Positions 25,224 to 33,915 are shown, numbered from the stretch's first letter. The stretch is DNA of 64,000 nucleotides from DASUCS01 sp041166745 (GCA_041166745.1 JBEEGH010000019.1:193672-257671); one strand, 5' to 3'. Notes: generated from the sequence alone by a model not told the origin. Numbers and translations: made by a program.

Positions 25224-25908
25224 CGTCTCGGAGGAGATCCGGAACAAGTTGGCGATCGTGCTGGATGTCGACGACCTCGTCGTCGCGCTGCGCATCGCCC
25301 GTGAGCTCCGGCCGTGGTTCGGCACGGCAAAAGTGGGCCTCGAGCTCTACAGCTCCGTCGGCCCCGACGCGGTCACCGCGTTGACGGATCTTGGCTACGA
25401 CGTGTTCGCCGATCTGAAGTTCTACGACATCCCCACGACGGTGAACAAGGGTGCGCGCGTGGTCGGCTCACTTGGCGCGCGGTACTTGAACTTCCACGCG
25501 CAGGGTGGCGCGGCGATGTTGCGCGCCGGCGTCGAAGGCTTCAAGCAAGGCGCGATCGATGCAGGATTGCGAGAGCCTGTCGCGCTCGCGGTCACCGTGC
25601 TCACGAGCGACAGTGACGCGCCGCCACACATTCTCGGCAAGCGGGTGCAAGCCGCGTTGGAGAGCGACTGTGACGGCATCGTGTGTGCGGCGAGCGACGT
25701 GCGCGAAGCAAAGCAGTACGGCCCGCGTCTCATCACGGTCGTACCCGGCATCCGCCCTGCAGGGTCGCCGCGACACGAACAGGCGCGCGCTGCTACGCCA
25801 CGCGAAGCGATCGATGCCGGCGCCGATTTACTGGTCATCGGCCGCCCGGTCACGGGGGCGGACGACCCCCAGGCGGCGGCGGCTGCGATCGTTGCGGAGT
25901 TGATGTAG
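25216..25908 (+). CDS. pyrF: Orotidine-5'-phosphate decarboxylase
   Basis: A 230-residue TIM-barrel enzyme that makes UMP from OMP, closing the pathway encoded from pyrB on. The catalytic Asp-Lys-Asp array lies in FADLKFYDIPTTV. Other blocks are KVGLELYSSVGP, FHAQGGAAMLRAG, TVVPGIRP and LVIGRPVTGADDP (phosphate loop). This is the short bacterial type related to E. coli PyrF, unlike the longer mycobacterial type. It overlaps pyrD by 8 bases and is the last gene of the pyr unit. Confidence 0.96.
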   Translation: MGDVSEEIRNKLAIVLDVDDLVVALRIARELRPWFGTAKVGLELYSSVGPDAVTALTDLGYDVFADLKFYDIPTTVNKGARVVGSLGARYLNFHAQGGAAMLRAGVEGFKQGAIDAGLREPVALAVTVLTSDSDAPPHILGKRVQAALESDCDGIVCAASDVREAKQYGPRLITVVPGIRPAGSPRHEQARAATPREAIDAGADLLVIGRPVTGADDPQAAAAAIVAELM

Positions 25909-25911
25909 GTT
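25906..25911 (+). promoter_or_regulatory. Putative -10 for a leaderless mihF transcript
   Basis: TAGGTT at 25906-25911 ends 6 bases before the mihF ATG (25918), the spacing expected when transcription starts on the A of the start codon. No convincing -35 is visible. It would separate mihF-rpoZ expression from the PyrR-controlled operon. Confidence 0.3.
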
Positions 25912-25917
25912 CGCCGC

Positions 25918-26235
25918 ATGCCCCTTCCTCCCACTCTGACTCCGGAGCAGCGACAGGCCGCGCTCGACAAGGCAGCAGCGGCCCGTCGCGAGCGAGCCGA
26001 GCTGAAAGAGAAGCTCAAGATGGGTTCGGTCAATCTGCGCGAGCTCCTCGATCTCGCCGACAACAACGATGTCGTCGCGAAGATGAAGGTGCTCGCCGTT
26101 CTCGAGTCGCTTCCCGGCGTCGGCAAGGTCAAGGCGCGTCGCACGATGGATGAGATCGGTATCAGCGAGACGCGCCGAGTGCGCGGGCTCGGCGATCAGC
26201 AGCGATCGAAGCTGCTCGATACGTTCTCCGGCTGA
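25918..26235 (+). CDS. mihF: Actinobacterial integration host factor mIHF
   Basis: A 105-residue nucleoid-associated DNA-binding protein of the actinobacterial mIHF/sIHF family, not related in fold to E. coli IHF. A long N-terminal helix (EQRQAALDKAAAARRERAELKEKLK) leads to a helix-two-turn-helix region; LPGVGKVKARRTMDEIGI is the DNA-contact block typical of the family. Placed between pyrF and the gmk/rpoZ position, as in Mycobacterium. No ribosome site is evident at the ATG, in line with a leaderless transcript. Confidence 0.95.
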   Translation: MPLPPTLTPEQRQAALDKAAAARRERAELKEKLKMGSVNLRELLDLADNNDVVAKMKVLAVLESLPGVGKVKARRTMDEIGISETRRVRGLGDQQRSKLLDTFSG

Positions 26236-26255
26236 AGCCGGCTGATCTCCACCGC

Positions 26256-26780
26256 TTGCTGATCACGATCTCCGGGCTGCCTGGCGCGGGCACCAGCACC
26301 GTCGCCCGTCTCGTCGCCACCGCGCTCGGCATCGAACGGTTGGACGGCGGCACCGTCTTTCGAACGATGGCCGCCGAACGCGGTCTCGACGTCGGTGCGT
26401 TTTCACTCGTGGCCGAAGACGATCCGGAGTTCGATCTCGAGCTCGACCAGCGTTTGGCCAACCGAGCCCGTGTGGGCGATGTTCTGCTCGAGTCGAGACT
26501 CGCCGCGTGGATCGTCACGAACGAGGGCCTGGCGGCCACCCGTGTCTGGGTGGACGCCGACGAAGCGGAGCGCGCTCGCCGGGTCTCCGCCCGCGAAGGT
26601 GTCGATCCGGAGGCGGCCCTCGAGGCCAATCGGGCCCGCGAGGCCTCGGAGCGGCGCCGCTACCGCAGCTACTACGGCATCGATCTGGACGACCAAACCG
26701 TCTACGACCTGGTCATTGACTCCACGGGAATCGAGCCGGAGGCGATCGCAGAGTCGATTGTCGCGGCGATCACCAAGTAA
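26256..26780 (+). CDS. Archaeal-type (type 2) cytidylate kinase-like protein at the gmk position
   Basis: A 174-residue P-loop kinase. ITISGLPGAGTSTVARLVA (residues 3-21) and the following LDGGTVFRTMAAERGLDVGA, FSLVAEDDPEFDLELDQRLA and ESRLAAWIV closely match the archaeal-type (d)CMP kinase family. Guanylate kinase signatures (GPSGVGKST and the GMP-binding block) are absent, although actinobacterial genomes usually carry gmk exactly here, between mihF and rpoZ. The start is TTG 26256, without a strong ribosome site. It may phosphorylate CMP or another nucleotide; specificity cannot be read from sequence. Confidence 0.85.
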   Translation: MLITISGLPGAGTSTVARLVATALGIERLDGGTVFRTMAAERGLDVGAFSLVAEDDPEFDLELDQRLANRARVGDVLLESRLAAWIVTNEGLAATRVWVDADEAERARRVSAREGVDPEAALEANRAREASERRRYRSYYGIDLDDQTVYDLVIDSTGIEPEAIAESIVAAITK

Positions 26781-26822
26781 ACTGACCAGCCGATTCCCCC
26801 CACCAGAGGTAGAGCAACGCGC

Positions 26823-27116
26823 ATGGCCGCAGGACGACACGACACGATGATGAATCCGCCGATCGAGGGTCTCCTCGAGGCGGCCGATTCGAAGTTCCGC
26901 CTTGTCACCCTGGGCGCCAAGCGGGCCCGGCAGATCAACTCGTACTTCGGCCAGCTCGGTGATGGGCTCGGCTCGATCATTCCGCCCCAGGTCACCTCGG
27001 TCGCCCGCAAGCCGCTGTCGATCGCCTTCGAGGAGGTGGCTGCGGGCAAGATCATCCCGGTCGAACCCGAGCCCGTGCTCGAGGACGAAGCCGGCGAGGG
27101 CGAAACCACCGAGTAA
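26823..27116 (+). CDS. rpoZ: RNA polymerase omega subunit
   Basis: A 97-residue omega subunit that aids folding and assembly of the beta-prime chain. The conserved region is NPPIEGLLEAADSKFRLVTL, GAKRARQINSYFGQLGDG and ARKPLSIAFEEVAAGKI, as in mycobacterial RpoZ. The C-terminus is acidic. It starts at ATG 26823, shortly after an AGAGGTAGAG purine run. coaBC follows with an AAGGAG that overlaps the rpoZ stop. Confidence 0.96.
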   Translation: MAAGRHDTMMNPPIEGLLEAADSKFRLVTLGAKRARQINSYFGQLGDGLGSIIPPQVTSVARKPLSIAFEEVAAGKIIPVEPEPVLEDEAGEGETTE

Positions 27117-27126
27117 GGAGCACCAC

Positions 27127-28314
27127 GTGCTCGAAGGGCGTCGAATCGTCCTGGGTGTGTCCGGGGGTATCGCCGCCTACAAGGCGGTCGAGATCTGCCG
27201 CCATCTCGTCGACGCAGGCGCCCATGTCATCCCGGTCTTGAGCGAGGGCGCGCTGCGCTTCATCGGCCGCACGACCTTCGACGCGCTCGGGTCGGAGAAG
27301 GCCCACACCTCCCTGTGGGACGACGATCATCCGATTCCGCACACGTATCTGGGCCAGACCGCCGACCTCGTGCTCATCGCTCCCGCCACCGCGCGTGTCA
27401 TCGGTACGTACGCGGCTGGCATCGGCGACGATCTCCTCACCAACGTGCTGCTGGCGACGCGAGCACCCGTCGTGGTGTGCCCCGCGATGCACACCGAGAT
27501 GTGGGAGCACCCGGCCGTGCAGGACAACCTGCGCACGCTGCGGGCGCGCGGCGTTCACGTCGTGCCGCCCGAAGAGGGCCGGCTCGCGGGTGGCGACATC
27601 GGCGCCGGGCGTCTGGCCGACCCTTCCACGATCCTGGCGAGCGTCGAGCGTGTTCTCGCGGACCCCGACCTCGCCGGGCTGCACGTCCTCGTCACCGCCG
27701 GTGGCACACGGGAGGCAATCGATCCCGTGCGGTTCATCTCGAATCGCTCCTCGGGCAAGCAGGGCCACGCCCTCGCTGATGTGGCAGCCCAGCGCGGTGC
27801 CAAGGTCACGCTCGTCACGACCACCGACCGACCGGCAGGTCCCGGCGTCGAGCTCGTCCGGGTGCAGACCGCAGCGGAGATGGAGCAGGCCGTGCTCACT
27901 CGCAGCGACGCCTGCGACGTCGTCGTGATGGCGGCGGCGGTCGCCGACTTCCGGCCGGTCGCGGCGGTCGACCACAAGATCAAGAAGGACGCAGGCGTGC
28001 CCGAGATCGTGCTCGAGCCGACCACCGACATCCTCGCGGCGCTCGGCGCCCGCAAGCACCCAGGCCAGACGATCGTCGGCTTCGCCGCCGAAACGGACGA
28101 TGTGGTGCCGAACGCCCGTGGCAAGCTCGACCGGAAGGGCGCAGACCTGATCGTGGCGAATGATGTATCGGCCCCCGGTGCGGGGTTCGAGCACGACACG
28201 AACGCCGTCGTCATCGTGTCCCCGAACGCGACCACCCCCGTGGCGCTGCGCGACAAGCGAGCGATCGCCCATGCCGTGCTCGACGCCGTACTCGAAACCA
28301 GGAGAGTGTTGTGA
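27127..28314 (+). CDS. coaBC: Bifunctional phosphopantothenoylcysteine decarboxylase / phosphopantothenate--cysteine ligase
   Basis: A 395-residue coenzyme A biosynthesis protein. The N-terminal flavoprotein domain (CoaC) has GVSGGIAAYKAVEICRHL and the substrate clamp PAMHTEMWEHPAVQDNL. The C-terminal CoaB ligase domain has VTAGGTREAIDPVRFISNRS, MAAAVADFRP, KIKK and IVGFAAET. GTG 27127 is chosen because AAGGAG lies 6 bases upstream. The stop overlaps the metK GTG. The CoaBC-MetK-PriA order is standard. Confidence 0.97.
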   Translation: MLEGRRIVLGVSGGIAAYKAVEICRHLVDAGAHVIPVLSEGALRFIGRTTFDALGSEKAHTSLWDDDHPIPHTYLGQTADLVLIAPATARVIGTYAAGIGDDLLTNVLLATRAPVVVCPAMHTEMWEHPAVQDNLRTLRARGVHVVPPEEGRLAGGDIGAGRLADPSTILASVERVLADPDLAGLHVLVTAGGTREAIDPVRFISNRSSGKQGHALADVAAQRGAKVTLVTTTDRPAGPGVELVRVQTAAEMEQAVLTRSDACDVVVMAAAVADFRPVAAVDHKIKKDAGVPEIVLEPTTDILAALGARKHPGQTIVGFAAETDDVVPNARGKLDRKGADLIVANDVSAPGAGFEHDTNAVVIVSPNATTPVALRDKRAIAHAVLDAVLETRRVL

Positions 28315-29507
28315 ACACCCGCTTCACGTTTACCTCGGAGTCCGTCACTGAAGGACATCCGGACAAGATGGCCGATCAGATCTCCGACGCCGTGCTCGAC
28401 GCCATCCTCGACGCCGATCCGAAGGGCCGCGTTGCCTGCGAGACCATGGTCACCACCGGCCTCGCCATCGTGGCCGGTGAGATCACCACCGATGCATACG
28501 TGGAGATCGCGAAGATCGTGCGCGAGACGATCGTCGGCATCGGCTATGACCGCGAGTCGTTCGGCTTCGACGGAAACACGTGCGGCGTGATGACGTCGAT
28601 CGACCCGCAGTCACCGAACATCGCGCAGGGCGTCGACACCGCGTACGAGACGAGAACCGGCAGCTCCGGGGAAGACATCCTCAACAGCCAGGGCGCCGGC
28701 GACCAGGGGATGATGTTCGGCTACGCCTGCGACGAGACCGACGATCTCATGCCGCTGCCGATCTGGCTGGCGCACCGTTTGGCGCATCGCCTGGCCGAGG
28801 TCCGCAAGGCCGGGATCCTGCCGTACCTCCGGCCGGACGGAAAGACCCAGGTCACGTTCGACTACGAGGACGGTCGGCCCGTCCGCCTGAAGACCGTGCT
28901 GATCTCCACGCAGCACGCGCCCGGCCTGGATGCCGAGACGCTGATCAAGCCGGACCTCATCGAGCACGTGATCCATCCGCTCGTGCCCGCCCAGTTCGCG
29001 CAGGATCGCTACGACGTGTGGGTGAACCCCACCGGATCGTTCGAGCTCGGCGGCCCTCATGCCGATTGCGGTCTCACCGGCCGCAAGATCATCGTCGACA
29101 CCTACGGCGGCATGGCTCGTCACGGCGGCGGAGCGTTCTCCGGCAAGGACCCCTCGAAGGTCGACCGGTCGGCTGCCTACGCTGCTCGCTGGGTGGCCAA
29201 GAACGTCGTTGCCTCCGGAGCGGCCAGCCGTTGCGAGGTGCAGGTGGCCTACGCCATCGGCGTCGCCCGTCCCGTATCGGTGATGGTCGAGACGTTCGGC
29301 ACCGAGAACTGCGATGTCGACAAGCTCACCGCTTCCGTTCAGGAGGTCTTCGACCTTCGGCCCGCGGCCATCATTCGCGACCTCGACCTGCGCCGGCCGA
29401 TCTACCGCAAGACGGCGGCGTACGGACATTTCGGCCGCCAGGAGAAGGAGTTCACCTGGGAGGCCACGACTCGCGTCGATGATCTGAAGTCCGCCCTCGG
29501 CCTTTGA
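28311..29507 (+). CDS. metK: S-adenosylmethionine synthetase
   Basis: A 398-residue enzyme that makes SAM from methionine and ATP. Signatures: FTSESVTEGHPDKMADQIS, GAGDQGMMFGYACDET, the P-loop-like GGGAFSGKDPSKVDRSAAY and DLRRPIYRKTAAYGHFGR. It supplies the methyl donor for the several methyltransferases encoded nearby (rsmB, SPOUT and RsmC-like genes). GTG 28311 overlaps the coaBC stop; the metK stop overlaps the priA TTG. Confidence 0.98.
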   Translation: MNTRFTFTSESVTEGHPDKMADQISDAVLDAILDADPKGRVACETMVTTGLAIVAGEITTDAYVEIAKIVRETIVGIGYDRESFGFDGNTCGVMTSIDPQSPNIAQGVDTAYETRTGSSGEDILNSQGAGDQGMMFGYACDETDDLMPLPIWLAHRLAHRLAEVRKAGILPYLRPDGKTQVTFDYEDGRPVRLKTVLISTQHAPGLDAETLIKPDLIEHVIHPLVPAQFAQDRYDVWVNPTGSFELGGPHADCGLTGRKIIVDTYGGMARHGGGAFSGKDPSKVDRSAAYAARWVAKNVVASGAASRCEVQVAYAIGVARPVSVMVETFGTENCDVDKLTASVQEVFDLRPAAIIRDLDLRRPIYRKTAAYGHFGRQEKEFTWEATTRVDDLKSALGL

Positions 29508-30997
29508 TCATCACCGTCGTCCCGGATGTCGCCGGGCTCGACGGCAAGGAGTTCGACTACCTGGTCCCGGAGAAGCTTCGGGACCAGGTGCGCGTCGGGG
29601 GCATCGTGCGAATCGCGCTGCAAGGCCGGCGCGTGCGGGCGTGGGTCACTGCCGTCGATGTCGCCGCACCGCCCGGCGTCGCCCTCAAGCCGATCGCGAT
29701 GGTGTCGCGCGGTGGGCTGTCAGCAGACGTGCTCGATGTTGCGCGGTGGGCGTCGTGGCGTTGGGCCGGACGTCTCGTGCACGTGCTCGACACCGCGTCG
29801 AGCGCGAGTGCGCGTGTGAGCCACGGCGCATCGGCCCCTCCCGGTGTGACCGTTTTGCGAGTGCCTCCCGGTGCGCCGGTTCCCCGATTCGAGAACGCAT
29901 TGATCGTCGACGCACGACGATCGTCTGCGTGGGCCTCCGTGCCGCGCTTCGACGCGATCGTCGTACACGACGAACACGACGAGGGCCTGAAGGAGGAGCG
30001 GGTGCCCACGTGGCACGCTCGCGATGTCGCGATCGAACGAGCAAGACGGGCGGGCGTGCCCTGCGTACTCATTTCTCCGTGCCCATCCCTTGAAGCCCTC
30101 GCCGTCGCGGATCAGATCATCGAGCCGTCTCGTTCCGACGAGCGCGCGGGCTGGCCCATCCTCGATGTTGTCGATCGGCGCCAGGACGACCCGCGTTCCG
30201 GCCTCTACTCACCCCGGCTGGTGGACACCATCCGCCGACATGAAGGCCAGGCCGCGCTGTGCATCCTGAATCGCAAAGGACGCTCTCGCTTGTTGGCCTG
30301 CCAGGCCTGCGGCGAGGTGGCGCGTTGCGAACGTTGCGATGCCGCCGTGGTGCAACCGGCAGACGTGTTGGTGTGCGAGCGGTGTGGCACCGAACGTCCG
30401 GTGCTGTGCGTGGCGTGCGGATCGACGTCGCTGCGGAACCTGCGCGTTGGTGTCGGTCGCGTCCAGGAGGAGATGGACGCGATTCTCGGCGCAGGCACCG
30501 TGCTGGTCGGTACGGAGGCCTTGTTGCATCAGGCTCCTTCGCATGTCGGTGTCATTGCGTTCGTCGACTTCGACCAGGAGCTCCTCGCGCCGCGGTACCG
30601 CGCCAGCGAGCAAGCCATGGCGTTGCTGGCACGGGCCGCGCGCATCCTCGGACCGCGAGACAGGGGCGGTCGGCTGCTGGTGCAGACCCGCAATCCGCAC
30701 CACCCTGTGCTCGACGCGGTACTGCACGCCGACCCGAATCGAATGATGCCCGGTGAGCTGGAGCGGCGACGCGAGCTCGGCTTCCCGCCGACGACCGTGT
30801 TGGCTGCGGTGTCGGGCGCCGCCGCGAACGACTTCATCAACGCCTTCGGCTCGCCCTTGGGCATCGACGTCCTCGGCCCCGTGGAAGACCGATGGCTGCT
30901 GCGCGCCGCCGACCACCGAACGCTGTGCGACGCGTTGGCCGCTACCCCTCGTCCCGCCGGCCGGGTCCGTGTCGAGGTCGACCCACTCCGGATCTAG
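29504..30997 (+). CDS. priA: PriA-like primosomal protein, helicase motifs degenerate
   Basis: A 497-residue PriA homologue, much shorter than the roughly 730 residues of E. coli PriA. The N-terminal DNA-binding domain (VPDVAGLDGKEFDYLVPEKL) is present. The Walker A motif is missing, and the DEEH-like motif survives only as VVHDEHDEGLKEERVPTWHARD. The zinc-binding region is kept, with eight cysteines in CQACGEVARCERC and CERCGTERPVLCVAC. Loss of helicase motifs is known for actinobacterial PriA, so this is probably a structural replication-restart factor, not a broken gene. TTG 29504 overlaps the metK stop. The gene's end overlaps the convergent gene by 4 bases. Confidence 0.9.
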   Translation: MIITVVPDVAGLDGKEFDYLVPEKLRDQVRVGGIVRIALQGRRVRAWVTAVDVAAPPGVALKPIAMVSRGGLSADVLDVARWASWRWAGRLVHVLDTASSASARVSHGASAPPGVTVLRVPPGAPVPRFENALIVDARRSSAWASVPRFDAIVVHDEHDEGLKEERVPTWHARDVAIERARRAGVPCVLISPCPSLEALAVADQIIEPSRSDERAGWPILDVVDRRQDDPRSGLYSPRLVDTIRRHEGQAALCILNRKGRSRLLACQACGEVARCERCDAAVVQPADVLVCERCGTERPVLCVACGSTSLRNLRVGVGRVQEEMDAILGAGTVLVGTEALLHQAPSHVGVIAFVDFDQELLAPRYRASEQAMALLARAARILGPRDRGGRLLVQTRNPHHPVLDAVLHADPNRMMPGELERRRELGFPPTTVLAAVSGAAANDFINAFGSPLGIDVLGPVEDRWLLRAADHRTLCDALAATPRPAGRVRVEVDPLRI

Positions 30998-32229
30998 AAG
31001 CCGGTCGTCGCCCACGGAGCGTTGGCGGTGCGCATGCCTCGGTCGAGCGCGGCGATCGCGCCGTCGGTCGTTTCGGTGATGCGACCATCGTAGGCGTAGG
31101 GCGCCAGTCGTGCGCCGCCGAGGTAGGCCGCGCCCAGCACGTCGACCGTCACGGCTACATCGGACGGGTCGCTTGTCGGCGTGCATGACGCACCGTTCGT
31201 GTCGCCATCGAGCCTGAATCGTCCGTCGCCGAACACGTCGTCGCGAACGTCGAGGACGAGCGAGACCGGGGCTTCGTATCGGCGTGCCGACAGCGCGGCC
31301 GGCACATCGAGCAGGCGCACCCACATGTTGTCGCTGCGATCGGTCTGGCGGGCGACTCGTCCGTTCACGAAGAGATGGCGAACGTCCTCGTCGATGGGGC
31401 GCACCTGGGCCTGGACCTCGGTCACCCAGTCGATCGAGCACAGGTACCGCCAGAGGTCGGCCTCGGCGTCGGGGGTCACGGCGATCATCGGATAGACCGC
31501 GAGCTTCACGTTCGGCTGGTTGTGCACCCACTCGTCCTTTGGGTCGTACACGGCGTACCCGTCCACTACGCCAGCACTGTCGCGATGCACCACTCGCATG
31601 CGCTTCTTTGCGGGCTCATCACCCGGAGCCGGGATCACGTCGAGACTCAAGTCCCAGTGCACGGGGCTGCGGTGGATCGCGCCTGGAGTCCGGAGTCGGT
31701 GACTGTCGAACACCGGCGGAGCGAGCTCGCGAAGGGTCTTCAGATCGACGATCTCGATCGTGCCCCGCGGCGTCGGGTCGCGGAACTCTGCCGCGCGCGC
31801 GTCAACGGTCGTTGCGGCCGCCTCGATCGCCATGCCGTAGCCGAACCTGCCGTAGATCGGCCATTCGGCTGCGATCAGCATCGCAACGATCTCACCGCGT
31901 GCGAGAGCGCCGCGCAGCTGCACCTCCATCATCTCTCGCAGCAGGCCCCGTCGGCGGTGGGTCGGCAGGACCGTCACCTGCGTCACGGCGGACATCGGGA
32001 CAGTCGAGCCGCCCGGCACGGTGAGCTCCGTGCTGAACGACCCTGTCGTGCCGCACACCGCGCCGTCGACGAACGCGCCGAGCCGTTGGCTCAGATCGTC
32101 CATGTAGATGTGTGCGTACGCGAAATACTCGTCGCTGACGTCGGATCCGTTGTGAAAGGCGGCGCCGGCGCAACGCAAGTAGTCGCGCATGTCGTCTTCG
32201 GTGATCGGCCGTACCAAAATGTCAGTCAT
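30994..32229 (-). CDS. Eis-like GNAT acetyltransferase with C-terminal sterol-carrier-like domain
   Basis: A 411-residue protein reading leftward from ATG 32229. The first GNAT domain has the acetyl-CoA loop HRRRGLLREMMEVQL, and AAEWPIYGRFGYGMA is typical of the Eis/MshD-like group. A second GNAT-like region and a C-terminal SCP2-like domain (about 300-411, ending in a free Phe carboxylate) give the three-domain Eis plan; in Eis the C-terminal carboxylate serves as general base. Eis proteins acetylate amines such as aminoglycosides or Lys side chains; the substrate here is unknown. It starts inside the end of the SPOUT methyltransferase gene, so the trio on this strand is coupled. Confidence 0.88.
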   Translation of the reverse strand: MTDILVRPITEDDMRDYLRCAGAAFHNGSDVSDEYFAYAHIYMDDLSQRLGAFVDGAVCGTTGSFSTELTVPGGSTVPMSAVTQVTVLPTHRRRGLLREMMEVQLRGALARGEIVAMLIAAEWPIYGRFGYGMAIEAAATTVDARAAEFRDPTPRGTIEIVDLKTLRELAPPVFDSHRLRTPGAIHRSPVHWDLSLDVIPAPGDEPAKKRMRVVHRDSAGVVDGYAVYDPKDEWVHNQPNVKLAVYPMIAVTPDAEADLWRYLCSIDWVTEVQAQVRPIDEDVRHLFVNGRVARQTDRSDNMWVRLLDVPAALSARRYEAPVSLVLDVRDDVFGDGRFRLDGDTNGASCTPTSDPSDVAVTVDVLGAAYLGGARLAPYAYDGRITETTDGAIAALDRGMRTANAPWATTGF

Positions 32230-32755
32230 TGTTCCGGTTCCACTCTTGTCGGCGCGCTTCGTACAGCGCGATCGACGCTGCAGTCGCGACGTTAAGCGAC
32301 CCGACCTTCCCGAGTTGCGGGAGAAACGCGACGTCGTCGCACGCTCGCAAGACGGCCGCGGAGATGCCGTGGTCCTCGTTGCCGACGACGAGACAGACGG
32401 CGTTGCCCAGCTCCACCTCGTGCATCGGGTGCGCACCTTCGGCCAATTCGATCCCGACGACACGAAAACCTTCAGCGCGAGCCGCCTCCACCGCATCGAT
32501 GGCCTTCTCGACGGCCGTGATCGTCAGGTAGCGGTCCGTTCCCAGCGCCGTCTTGCGTACGCCGGCGCTCGCGGGTGAAGCCGTCGCTCCCGCCAGCCAG
32601 ACATGATCGACTCGATACGCCGCCGCGGTGCGGAGAATCGCACCGACGTTGAACGGACCCTGTACCGAGTCGAGAACGAGCGCGACGCGTCCGCTGACCC
32701 GGTGACGCCACTCCCGGTGCAGTCGTTTCAGGCCGGTGGGGTCGAGCGGCTTCAT
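32222..32755 (-). CDS. SPOUT-family (TrmH/SpoU) RNA 2'-O-methyltransferase
   Basis: A 177-residue SpoU/TrmH methyltransferase. The three family motifs are visible: VQGPFNVGAILRTAA, VVGNEDHGIS and LGKVGSLNVATAASIALYEA, which together make the trefoil-knot SAM site. No N-terminal RNA-binding domain is present; the enzyme is the minimal SPOUT size. The target may be a tRNA or rRNA ribose; sequence does not decide. ATG 32755 overlaps the stop of the RsmC-like gene. Confidence 0.88.
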   Translation of the reverse strand: MKPLDPTGLKRLHREWRHRVSGRVALVLDSVQGPFNVGAILRTAAAYRVDHVWLAGATASPASAGVRKTALGTDRYLTITAVEKAIDAVEAARAEGFRVVGIELAEGAHPMHEVELGNAVCLVVGNEDHGISAAVLRACDDVAFLPQLGKVGSLNVATAASIALYEARRQEWNRNND

Positions 32756-33357
32756 CGGCGACTCACCTCGAACACCCGGTAACCCGCCCGCGACACTCGG
32801 CGGTTCGCGGTCCAACCGGCTTCCTCGAGCCAGCGCGCCAGCGAGTCAGAGCCGAGATGCTTCTGCACCACGAGCCACGCGTTCGCGTCATCATCGAGCC
32901 GATCGAACCACGACAGCAGCATCTCGTGCAGCGCCTGTTTGCCGATGCGGATCGGTGGGTTGGACCAGATGGCGGCGAAGCGCACCCCTGCTGGAACAGC
33001 ATCGGGCGCCACCGCACGGACATTCGAGAGACCGTTGGCCTCCGCGTTGGCCGCGCAGAGACGGAGGGCGCGCTGGTTCACATCTATCGCCCACACCGTC
33101 GCCTCAGGTGCCCGGCGGGCGAGCGTGAGCGCGATGGGTCCGTAGCCACAACCGAGGTCGAGCAGATCCACCGCACCCACCGGCGGATGCGCCGACTCGA
33201 GTAGCAGGAGCTTCGTTCCCGGATCGACCGCGGCCGCGGCGAAGACGCCTCGATCCGACTGAAGGTGAAGGGTTCCGTCGGGGAGAACGAGCTCGAGCGA
33301 GCGCGGTTGAGACGCGATCGCGGGCTCTGGTTCGAAGTACTGCGATGTCCCGGCCAC
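32752..33357 (-). CDS. RsmC-like class I SAM-dependent methyltransferase
   Basis: A 201-residue single-domain methyltransferase of the MTS/RsmC type, half the size of E. coli RsmC. The N-terminal SQYFEPEPAIASQPRSLEL is the family entry block. Motif I is LLDLGCGYGPIALTLA and motif IV is the NPPIRIG that contacts a target base nitrogen. It most likely methylates a guanine N2 in rRNA, by family analogy. It starts at GTG 33357, overlapping in sequence the region just upstream of def on the other strand. Confidence 0.88.
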   Translation of the reverse strand: MAGTSQYFEPEPAIASQPRSLELVLPDGTLHLQSDRGVFAAAAVDPGTKLLLLESAHPPVGAVDLLDLGCGYGPIALTLARRAPEATVWAIDVNQRALRLCAANAEANGLSNVRAVAPDAVPAGVRFAAIWSNPPIRIGKQALHEMLLSWFDRLDDDANAWLVVQKHLGSDSLARWLEEAGWTANRRVSRAGYRVFEVSRR

Positions 33358-33384
33358 GGATGGCCGACGGTAGCCTCGTTGGCT

Positions 33385-33915
33385 ATGCCGCCCTACAGCA
33401 TCCGGCTCTTCGGCGACCCCGTGCTCAAGCAGAAGGCCGCCGAGATCACCAACGTCGATGGCGGCCTCGTGCGCCTCGCCGAAGACATGATCGTCACGAT
33501 GCGCGAGGCGCCTGGCATCGGATTGGCCGCCCCGCAGGTCGGCGTGCAGCGTCGTCTCTTCGTGTACGAGCTACAAGACGAGACCGGCCCGCACGTGATC
33601 GTGAACCCCGTCATCAGCGAGAGCCGCGGCGAGTGGGAGTACGAGGAGGGCTGTCTGTCCGTACCCGGGCTCGCATGGGAGATCGTGCGCCCGAAGGAAG
33701 TCCATCTCACAGGCTTCGACCTCGACGGCAACGAGGTGTCGATCGAAGCCGACGAGCTCGCCGCTCGGCTTTTCCAGCACGAGCTCGATCATCTCGACGG
33801 CGTGCTGTTGCTCGAGCGGCTCGACAAAGACACGCGCAAGCAAGCGCTGCGCACGTTGCGGGAGATCGACATGAACGGCGGGCTCACCGCCCGTCACGGC
33901 TCGCACGATCTTTGA
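33385..33915 (+). CDS. def: Peptide deformylase
   Basis: A 176-residue metalloenzyme that removes the formyl group from nascent proteins. All three motifs are intact: GIGLAAPQVG, EGCLSVPG and QHELDHLDG (Fe/Zn ligands Cys, His, His and catalytic Glu). ATG 33385 gives the normal N-terminus; TAGCCT at 33371-33376 lies 8 bases upstream and could be its -10. The stop overlaps the fmt TTG, so formylation and deformylation genes are coupled. Confidence 0.97.
   Translation: MPPYSIRLFGDPVLKQKAAEITNVDGGLVRLAEDMIVTMREAPGIGLAAPQVGVQRRLFVYELQDETGPHVIVNPVISESRGEWEYEEGCLSVPGLAWEIVRPKEVHLTGFDLDGNEVSIEADELAARLFQHELDHLDGVLLLERLDKDTRKQALRTLREIDMNGGLTARHGSHDL

Noticed and set aside
29504..30997. priA as a pseudogene
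   Set aside because: The frame is intact, the zinc region is well kept, and loss of helicase motifs is a known trait of actinobacterial PriA.
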